DNA from: Talaromyces rugulosus
Taxonomy: Eukaryota; Ascomycota; Eurotiomycetes; Eurotiales; Trichocomaceae
Length of the DNA stretch: 64,000 nt
Direction of reading: 5' to 3'
Assembly (NCBI RefSeq): GCF_013368755.1
Contig: NC_049562.1
Span: forward strand, 3,844,001 to 3,908,000
The position numbers and the translations under genes are program-made. The notes below the pieces were generated by a model. That model had not been told where the DNA came from. It did no database searches and saw nothing but the letters and a program-made list of their open reading frames with translations. Shown here in pieces: positions 56,413 through 64,000 of this stretch; within the stretch, counting starts at the first letter, position 1; every line of letters starts with the position of its first letter.

Positions 56413-57701
56413 ATGCCTTATCCCGAAGAATCTCAGGGTTTCATGATTGACGGTCCTGAACCATGGGCTGATTTCCAGAAGCGTTGGGTCAGTAAAGAGG
56501 CGGCAGGATGACCGAGTTTGCGCTGACGGTGAATTGCAGTTTAAACTGAAGCCTTTTGAAGAGCATGGTAAGCAACAAACAATGCAAACGTTATTCTATT
56601 GTCCGCTGTCTAATAGTTCCCAGACGTCGACGTCAAGGTCGAAGCATGCGGTATTTGCGGAAGTGACGTGCACACCATTGGCGGTAAGAAACTCGATAGC
56701 AGCTGCGAGATTTGTCTAATTGGTTGCAGGTGGTTGGGGACCTAAGAACTGGCCCTTGTGTTGTGGTCATGGTATGTTTCTCCGCCGTTGTTTTTGTTTG
56801 TGCAGCACCTTAACCTCTGGTAGAAATTGTTGGTACCGCGATCAGGGTAGGAGCCAAGGTCACAAACGTCAAACAGGGCCAAAGAGTTGGCGTGGGAGCG
56901 CAGGTCTACTCTTGCGGTGAGTGCAAGCAATGCGAGAACGACAACGAGACCTATTGCCCTCACGTCCTGATCGACACGTACGGCTCCAAGTGGCCCAACA
57001 CGGGCGTTATCAGCCAGGGTGGCTATTCATCTCATGTCCGCGCCCACGAGCACTGGGTTTTTGCGATCCCCGAAAAGTTGGCTACCAATGTAGCAGCACC
57101 TATGCTGTGTGCAGGCATCACGGCGTTTTCTCCATTGGTCCGCAACGGTGCAGGCCCCGGAAAGAAAGTCGGCATCGTGGGCATGGGGGGAATCGGACAC
57201 CTTGGAATCGCGTTTGCAAAGGCTCTCGGAGCCGAAACATGGGCCATCTCGCGTACCAGAGCCAAGGAGGCCGATGCTCGCAAACTGGGAGCGGATGGAT
57301 TCATTGCCACCAGCGAAGAGGGATGGGACAGCGAGCACCGGTTCTCATTCGACCTCATTGTCAACTGCGCCAACTCGTCTCAGAACTTTGATCTGGCGCG
57401 GTACCTTTCCATCATGGATGTCCACGGGCGGTGGGTTAGTGTTGGGCTTCCGGAAGAAGAGGGACAGGTCATCAAGGCGCAGAACCTGATCGCGAACGGC
57501 GTCTTGATCGGAGCTAGCCATCTGGGAAGCCGCAAGGAGATGATCCAAATGCTCAACCTGGCGGCCGAAAAGGGCGTCGGCACGTGGATTGAGACGATTG
57601 ACATCAACGAGGCGAACCTGAAGCAGGCGATGACGCGGATGACCAAGGGAGACGTGCGCTACCGGTTCACCTTGACGGGGTTCGACAAGGCATTTGCTTG
57701 A
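56413..57701 (+). CDS. Zinc-dependent medium-chain alcohol dehydrogenase (Adh6/CAD type)
   Basis: There are five exons: 56413-56487, 56540-56567, 56624-56683, 56730-56771 and 56824-57701, giving 360 residues. The 5' half is cut into very short exons (75, 28, 60 and 42 nt), all phase-consistent. Catalytic zinc ligands fall at C46, H68 and E69 (ACGICGSDVH; CCGHE), the same numbers as yeast Adh6. The structural-zinc cysteines are CGECKQC ... YC, and the cofactor loop is GMGGIGHLGIAFAKALG. Adh6-type enzymes are NADPH-dependent reductases of aliphatic and aromatic aldehydes. It lies 609 bp downstream of gaaC on the same strand. A role in reducing aldehydes from the pathway is conceivable but not shown; GaaD itself is an aldo-keto reductase. 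Confidence 0.92.
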
Positions 57702-58724
57702 GAACAGATATACCACTGGATAAATCAAGAATGTAGACGGTTGTGTGGTTTGGAGCTGAAAGTACCGTAGTTGTAGGTGTCAATTAGGTAGAGTCCGGGG
57801 AGGAGCGACTGTTGATAATAATGTCGGGTGGCCTGCAGGGTCCTTCCTTCCGAATACGGCATACGGCGTAGGCGTACGCGTATAGTAGTTGTTCTACGGA
57901 GTACATTCACACATATATTTAATATTATTACTAAGATACTCTCAATCCCGTTACACGGCAGATACTACTCGGGGCTGTTCCTGGCTGAATCAACCGAAAG
58001 CGAATTAACTGCATACAGTTGGACAGATGCAATTTCAATGCAGCAAGGACCGGGCGGATGATCATTGATCGGACTGGGCATCCTGGCCCGATCTGGTCGA
58101 CTCCATTTTTAGCCTGCAGGACGCCGGATCGAGAGTGAAAACAGAGTAGATTTGTGGAGTTTGGTCCCAAGGTTTGAAAAAATTCAAAACTTTTTTTGCA
58201 AAATCTGCAAACCCAAAACTAAGGCGGTGAAGCCCGGCAGGCGGCAAGAACGCCACCCACCGCCCCAAAGGAGACTTGTCGCCTTTGCCCCTTCAGGCGC
58301 TTCTTTTTTAACTCAGCCTCGCTCCCGAGATGCCCTCGTCGATCTTTAAATAATCTTTGAATCACTGTTTTCTTCTTTCGGCCCGTCATTCTTTCAGCCC
58401 TCGTTTCTCTTCTCTTCTCTTCTCGTCACGCCTCGTCTGTCCCGCTTTGGAGTTCCGGAGCGCGTCCCTTTTCCTTCCCCATGTTTTGGACCGGTTTTGC
58501 GGGGATATTCTTATTACACTTATAGCCCCCCTGCGCCCGGAGCAGTGCCCCCCCTTACGTCTTCATTTGTTATTTTATTGTTGAAGGCGCTGAGTCTCTC
58601 GGCCTTGTGAGTCTGCTTTGTATTTAGAACGTTGATTCCTGCACGAGCTCAGCCAAAAAAAAAAAAAAACTCCGCGCGCCCGTGGTCTCCTGAGTCATTC
58701 CTTCGTCGTCCAAACTCGCACACC
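57702..58724. other. Intergenic; promoter and leader of the F-box/WD40 gene
   Basis: No gene is supported. A TACGGAGTA motif is at 57895-57903. 58360-58600 is pyrimidine-rich, with TTCTCTTCTCTTC runs. An A run of about 15 lies near 58653-58667, shortly before the ATG. Confidence 0.5.
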
Positions 58725-60910
58725 ATGACGCCCCCCGATACCAGTGCCGCTCGCCCAGTAAGGCGACGCCCATCGTTGCTGCTCTCTCGCACTCGACCAA
58801 AGACCGCGAACCTCGGGGACGAGCCTGACACCACTGCAGCCCTCCCGTGGTTGAGCTCTGGCCCGTGGGCTCCGAACCCTTCTTACAACAACGGCGTCGA
58901 GGAAAGCAGCGGGCTTTCGTACTGCCAGGATGAGGACCATATGAACAGTATCTTTCTGCAAGATATATCCGAGTTTCCAGAGCCGAGGCCGCGCCATCGC
59001 TCTGCAAAAAGCTTCTCCAGCATTCGCCATGGCGTCGACGGGCTGCGTGCCTTTGGCCGCCGTCTTTCCGTTACCATTCGAGGGAAATCCTCTCGGCATG
59101 CGTCACACGAGGGAGATCGAGAAGTGGACGCTGCTGGGGAACTAGGAGGAACGTCTCCGGACGGAAAACATCGAAATGCGTGGTTCAAGGAACAGAGCAT
59201 CAACCGTCGGCCATCCTTGCACAGCGTTTCCGCGTTGCACACCTTTTACGCCCCAACTGCCAATATGGCCAATTTCATTCCGGGCATGGGCTTTGAGCCG
59301 CCCGTGTTTACTGATGAGTTGTGCGGTGGTGCTGCTGCCCGGGCTGCCGCTGCGGCTCAGAACAAGTCTAGTCGAAACATTTCAGCGGCAGACTCGAAGA
59401 TCTTTGATTCAGAGAGTGGAATCGGCATTGACTTGCGTAGCTCCGACCTGTCTGATTCAGAGCCAAGCATTGCACGAATAGGTGAATACTACCCAGTTCA
59501 ATCCTGCATGTGCTCAAGAAAAAAGCTGACCCCTTGCAGATCCGGTAGCCTTCTTGCCGGCAGAGCTGGTATCGCATGTGCTTTCCTATTTGGACCCAAA
59601 GTCATTGGTCAAGGCAGAATGCGTTTCCAGGTCTTGGAGCAAGGCTGCTGCTTGCCACCATGTCTGGCGTAATGTCTTCCGTCAAGAATACGGTAGCCAC
59701 GCACCAAGGTCACCGACAATGGCTAAAAAGTCGCAGTCTGCTGGCTTGGGAAAGACCATGCCCAATCAGGACTGGAAAAAAATGACCTTGGTCCGACAGG
59801 CCCTAGATCGTCGCTGGAAGGAGGGCAAGGCTGCGGCCATTTACCTTCAAGGCCATACCGACAGTGTCTACTGCGTGCAGTTTGATGAGTATGTAGCGCG
59901 CTGCCAATCTATTTCTAAATGCTAATAGATTTTACCCTAGACACAAAATCATCACCGGCTCTCGAGACCGCACTATTCGCATCTGGGATGCTCATTACCC
60001 TTGGCCGTGTCTCAAGGTCATCGGCTCGCCTTCTGCCCAGCAGCGCGGATCCGCAGCTACTTACGCCAACCCTCAGCCTTTGGGCAACCAGCCATTCCTC
60101 TCCATTTGCCCTCCGAGTCAGGCCTGGAAGGATGTTATCGACCGTGCAGTCCAGTTGCCCGAGTGCCACAATGCGTCCATCCTCTGCCTTCAGTTCGATG
60201 ACGAAATCATGGTCACTGGATCCTCTGATTTCACCTGCATCGTGTGGGATGTGAAGAATGACTACAAGCCAATTAGACGATTGGTCGGTCATAGGGCAGG
60301 TGTCCTAGACTGCTGCTTTGACGACCGATACATCATCTCATGTTCAAAGGACACGACTATCTGCATCTGGGACCGGGAAACCGGACGGCTGGTTAAGAGA
60401 TTGCTTGGCCACCGGGGACCCGTTAACGCTCTTCAGCTGCGCGGCGACCTTCTTGTGTCAGCCAGCGGAGACGGTGTAGCCAAGCTGTGGAACATCGCAT
60501 CCGGTGTTTGTGTCAAGGAGTTCTCCAGCAAAGACCATGGACTTGCGTGCATTGAGTTCAGTGAGGACGCGCGAACCATCCTGGCTGGCGGCAATGACCA
60601 GGTCATTTACCAATACGATGCCAACACGGGTGACATGATTGGAGAGATCAAGGGCCACTCTGGTCTAGTGCGGTCTTTGCATCTAGACGCCCTCAACAAC
60701 CGCATCGTCAGTGGAAGCTACGATTTCAGCGTCAAAGTCTTCGATGCCACCTCCGGCGAGCTCTCCATCGATCTTCCTGGATGGACGACGAGCTGGATGT
60801 TGAGCGCTAAGTCAGACTACCGGCGCATTGTTGCCACCAGCCAGGACTCGCGGACCGTGATTATGGATTTTGGGTATGGCTTGGATGGCATTGACTTGTT
60901 GGAGGAGTAA
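58725..60910 (+). CDS. F-box and WD40-repeat protein (SCF substrate receptor)
   Basis: There are three exons, 58725-59481, 59540-59888 and 59941-60910 (introns of 58 and 52 nt), giving 691 residues. Residues 1-250 are disordered and basic/Ser-rich (SFSSIRHGVDGLRAFGRRLS). The F-box is at about 253-300 (FLPAELVSHVLSYLDPKSLVKAECVSRSW ... VWRNVF) and would bind Skp1. WD40 repeats fill about 350-680, with clear blades ending in IRIWD, CIVWD, ICIWD, AKLWN, IYQYD and VKVFD. The protein should recruit phosphorylated substrates to SCF for ubiquitination. A Gln/Ser insertion (about 385-425) lies after the first blade. It is not clearly SconB/Met30 or Cdc4, so no symbol is given. Confidence 0.88.
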
Positions 60911-61690
60911 CACAAACCCTTCCTTCCTTTCTTTCTTTTCGCTTCTTGTTTTTAGATTCCCCCTCGACTGCCTGTGCAGCTACGCTTGAGTTTGTTCATT
61001 TCATTTTTTGCATTTGGCATCGATCTGCCTTGTTGAAATTGTCCCGTCATATTGGACTTGAGTCCCTTGGTTTTTTTCTTCTTCTTCTCTCCAAAAGCTT
61101 TTGGGCCTATATATCTTGCTGGCCACGATAGAGCATGATAGAGCACGATAGAGTAGCTACTTGTTGTTTCTTCCGGCTTGTTTCTTTTCGTTTCTTTCAT
61201 TCTTACACTTCTGCATGATAGAGTACCCCTGATATTAGGGCCGGATAGACTGGCATCCCCCAGCATTACTCTTTTTTTTCTGTTTCTTTGGATGTACATT
61301 ACTCTGCATCTTGCCTCTACATACAATCCTGTCCGAGTCTACAGAGGTATACATAATTTAATGAAGCATCATCATTGTTGACCAAACCTGGTACGAACAT
61401 AGTAACACTAAGAACACTAATAGTAGTCCTGATTGGCGGTGGTGTCTTGGCAGCCCGATTGGCGGGACCAGCCTTGGTCGCCATAACAAAAACTTTCCCC
61501 GACTGTTGTGTTTTGTCCGGTCTCTCTCCACCATAAACAATCCCATTCAGATCGGTCGCCGGTGGTCTCGCCCTCGCCCTTCTTGATCTGCTGCAGTAAT
61601 CTCCATACTTTTGACGTTTTTTCTTCTTTCTTATTCTGTGTCCATCTGTTATTTTGCACTGTTTACCCGACTCGCTTCACATACCCCGCC
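60911..61690. other. Intergenic, 3' flank of F-box gene and EB1 promoter
   Basis: No gene is supported. A short ATAGAGCATGATAGAGCACGATAGAG repeat (GATAGAGCA units) lies near 61129-61153, with T-rich sequence on either side. Confidence 0.5.
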
Positions 61691-62827
61691 ATGAGTGAAT
61701 CTAGGTGCGTTCCCCGGTTGTGATGGGCTTGGAACCTTGGAATGGCCTTTTTTGTTTTCAACTTTCGTAGCATGGAGCTGACCTGATTCTCGATGGCTAG
61801 GCAAGAGCTGTTAGCATGGATGAACAACCTGCTCCAGCTTAACATCACCAGGGTTGAGCAGTGCGGCACAGGGTATGCGAGCCCCTCCTTATGATTCGAT
61901 ATTACTATTGGCCCAAGCTTGAATGCTTTCACTCGCTGTGTGAACTATGAGATTAATGTTTTTGCAGAGCTGCATTCTGCCAGATTTTCGATTCCATTTT
62001 CAGTTGAGTTCCCCTTCCCAAATGCGCCATCCCCCTTTTTCCGCGCGTCCACCGTTCGTGAGGCTAATACCGAGGCTGCTTGCTCCATGTAGTGGATGTT
62101 CCTATGGCGCGCGTCAAATTCAATGTCAACACCGAATACGCCTACCTCCAAAACTTCAAGGTCCTTCAGAGTGCGTGACTTTCTCCCTTCCCATATCCAT
62201 ACAGGCATATCTAATCATCCGACTCAGATCTTTTCAAACGCCACCAGATTGACCGCCCCGTCCCCGTCGAGCAGTTGGTAAAATGTCGCATGCAGGACAA
62301 TCTTGAATTCCTCCAGTGGGCCAAGAAGTTTTGGGACCAGCACTACCCCGGGGGCGACTATGACGCCCTTGGTCGCCGGAAAGGCTCCGGCGCCCCGGCT
62401 ACCGGTCCGGTGTCTGCTGCTCGTACAACCAGCGCTGGAGCTCGCCGTGGCACCACACCTACGGGCGCCGGTGGCGTGCGACCTCGCGTGGGAGCAGGAG
62501 TCGGTGGTGGGAACTCGGCGGCGTTGAACCAGGAGATTGCGGCACAAAAGGAGGCGATTGCTGGCCTTGAGAAGGAACGGGACTTTTACTTTGCCAAGTT
62601 GCGCGATATTGAGCTGCTGTTGCAGACTGCTGTTGAGGCGGACCCAGAATTGGAAAAGGAGGAGGATTCTTTGGTGAAGCATATCCAGGGCATTCTTTAT
62701 TCGACCGAGGTAGAATCTGACCTGCTATGAAGAAAGTTTGCAATTGAACTAAAATGTTTGACAGGACGGCTTTGAGATTCCGGCAGAAGAGGAAGAGGCA
62801 GGCGGAGAGGAGCTCGAGACTTTCTAG
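61691..62827 (+). CDS. mal3: EB1-family microtubule plus-end protein (Mal3/Bim1)
   Basis: There are six exons: 61691-61704, 61801-61872, 61968-62002, 62093-62170, 62228-62709 and 62765-62827, giving 247 residues. EB1 proteins track growing microtubule ends and recruit CAP-Gly and SxIP partners. The calponin-homology domain (about 1-110) starts MSESRQELLAWMNNLLQLNITRVEQ and continues DVPMARVKFNVNTEYAYLQNFKVLQ. The linker is Ala/Gly/Arg-rich. The coiled coil and EB-homology domain follow (about 165-235: EIAAQKEAIAGLEKERDFYFAKLRDIE). The end is acidic, EELETF, rather than EEY. Four tiny 5' exons followed by one large exon is usual for fungal EB1 genes. Intron 3 has a weak donor, GTTGAG. Confidence 0.93.
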
Positions 62828-63600
62828 AGATCATGCAATCTGCCCCCGTTTTTCGGCATATTCGTTCCAAATACCCTTTTTTTATTATACGCTTTTGCGC
62901 CTCTGCCTTTGATCTTAGGCCAAAAACCCACTCCAATTTCTCCCCCCTCACGACCAACGACAATAACAAGGTGAAACGACTAGATTCACATGTTTTGTTT
63001 TTTTTCCTGCTTCGATTGTTGAAGGAAACAGAATACATATCAAGTTAGTGATTCAGAAGCAGTAGTGATAGCGTTGTATGACAGTCTTGCAGCTGGAGGT
63101 ATTCCTGCTGGCAGTTACTCGGTAGTAGTCCAAAGAGTAACTGTCTGATATCTGACGAGCCAATAATGATTAATACACTCGCAAGAATAAAGAATAAGCG
63201 GTCATTTGTAGGATTCTGTTACTAAGATGTATCTGGCGATGGATCGAAGACGGTAATTGGCCCGTGATGATCTCATTTGACGGACCGATGAGGAGGCTGG
63301 CTGCAATTCATGCTGTTACAGTTATTATCTAGTTATTTAATATCATCATTATTACTGCGGTTGTTGTATGTTTGACACGCAGAGCGCTGACAGTCTGATA
63401 CATACACATACACATGCAGAACAGAGCGCAAAATTACTAGCGCCGGAATCAACAGTCGGCCCGCCCGGTGCAATTAAACATGGTTCTGTATTGGGATTAG
63501 CGTCAGGGACGGATTCCGCGTTAAGGTTAAGCTGTGACGCCACCGTCTGCCAGAAGGACGGGATCAGCATGGAATATTTAATCAATGGAACATTGCAATT
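62828..63600. other. Intergenic; EB1 3' flank
   Basis: No gene is supported. There are T-rich stretches and short AT-rich repeats (TATCATCATTATTA near 63340-63353). Confidence 0.5.
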
Positions 63601-63609
63601 ATTCTTTGC

Positions 63610-64000
63610 TTGGGACTTGTACAGACTGAGAGTAGGATTGACACGATATACTTTGGGGTTTATCAGAACTTTCAGAAGCCCAGAGTGAGACGTAATATAC
63701 GAGGCAGTGGATCAGGGGGGTGGAAAACATACGTAATTCCCCGAAACAAAAAGATCGATCCAGATGAGACGTCAGCTGTTTTGATTGCAAAACACTGAAC
63801 AGTCAAGCGAAGAAGCACTGGCCAGTCTTACGTTTGACGACGCACGAGTGATATTTAATATTGACCCGATCATCCTGGCTGCACGGTTGCAGAGACGAGC
63901 CGCTATCGACAGACGCCGGTCCAATCGCATTGTTACAGGATTATTGCCAGGGTTATGTCTTATGTCCCGAGTGCATGCTATAAAAATGCGTGTTATCAAT
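63610..64000 (+). pseudogene. Possible gene fragment running off the window
   Basis: A plus-strand frame from about 63610 to a stop at 63798 contains WKTYVIPRNKKIDPDETSAV. A second frame directly after it is open to the window end and reads like protein (SSEEALASLTFDDARVIFNI, then DPIILAARLQRRAAIDRRRS). The two are joined either by a frameshift near 63797 or by an intron (donor GTAATT about 63731, acceptor AACAG about 63801). No family is recognised. It is partial, so status is undecided between gene and relic. Confidence 0.3.

Noticed and set aside
1..64000. CRISPR arrays, rRNA and tRNA genes, complete transposons
   Set aside because: No regular spacer-repeat array, no convincing tRNA A/B-box pair with a cloverleaf, no rRNA-like sequence, and no transposase or reverse-transcriptase motif with terminal repeats was found by reading. 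A tRNAscan and repeat search would settle this.

Overview
This window is nuclear DNA of a filamentous ascomycete, almost certainly of the order Eurotiales (Aspergillus/Penicillium/Talaromyces group). Genes carry short introns (about 50-75 nt, one of 206 nt) with GTRAGT-like donors and CTAAC/CTAAT branch sites. The recognisable proteins are fungal: PacC, GaaA/GaaC, Pal1, EFR3, an EB1/Mal3 protein, a COMPASS Spp1-type PHD protein and a Zn2Cys6 regulator. Intron boundaries below were set by hand from splice signals and reading-frame continuity; every multi-exon model is phase-consistent.

Layout. 1-10 kb is a gene-poor region of broken coding fragments, mostly on the minus strand: relics with in-frame stops, a one-base frameshift and a duplicated intron-like unit. 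10-30 kb is ordinary housekeeping sequence: an RBR-type E3 ligase with an N-terminal acylation motif, EFR3, Mediator 31, Pal1, a possible RecA-fold protein, an Spp1-type PHD protein fused to a degenerate APH-kinase-like domain, and a tachykinin-family (Fungal_trans_2-like) regulator. 30-38.7 kb is AT-rich and gene-poor and holds one clear gene, a fatty-acid-hydroxylase-superfamily membrane enzyme. 38.8-48.2 kb holds a Zn2Cys6 transcription factor, a prolyl-4-hydroxylase-like dioxygenase, pacC with a striking promoter, and an alpha/beta hydrolase. 49.9-57.7 kb holds a forkhead/FHA factor, then the divergent D-galacturonate catabolic pair gaaA/gaaC and an Adh6-type alcohol dehydrogenase. 58.7-62.8 kb holds an F-box/WD40 protein and the EB1 homologue. 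The last kilobase has a fragment that runs off the window.

How the parts fit. The two strongest regulatory signals sit about 10 kb apart. The 1.7 kb upstream of pacC contains 20 copies of the PacC recognition hexamer GCCAAG on the two strands, against fewer than one expected by chance, which suggests strong autoregulation. The shared gaaA/gaaC promoter contains two exact galacturonate-responsive elements facing each other as a 9-bp inverted repeat, 45 bp from two abutting CreA-type sites. Together these imply that ambient pH, inducer and carbon-catabolite signals are read in one neighbourhood.
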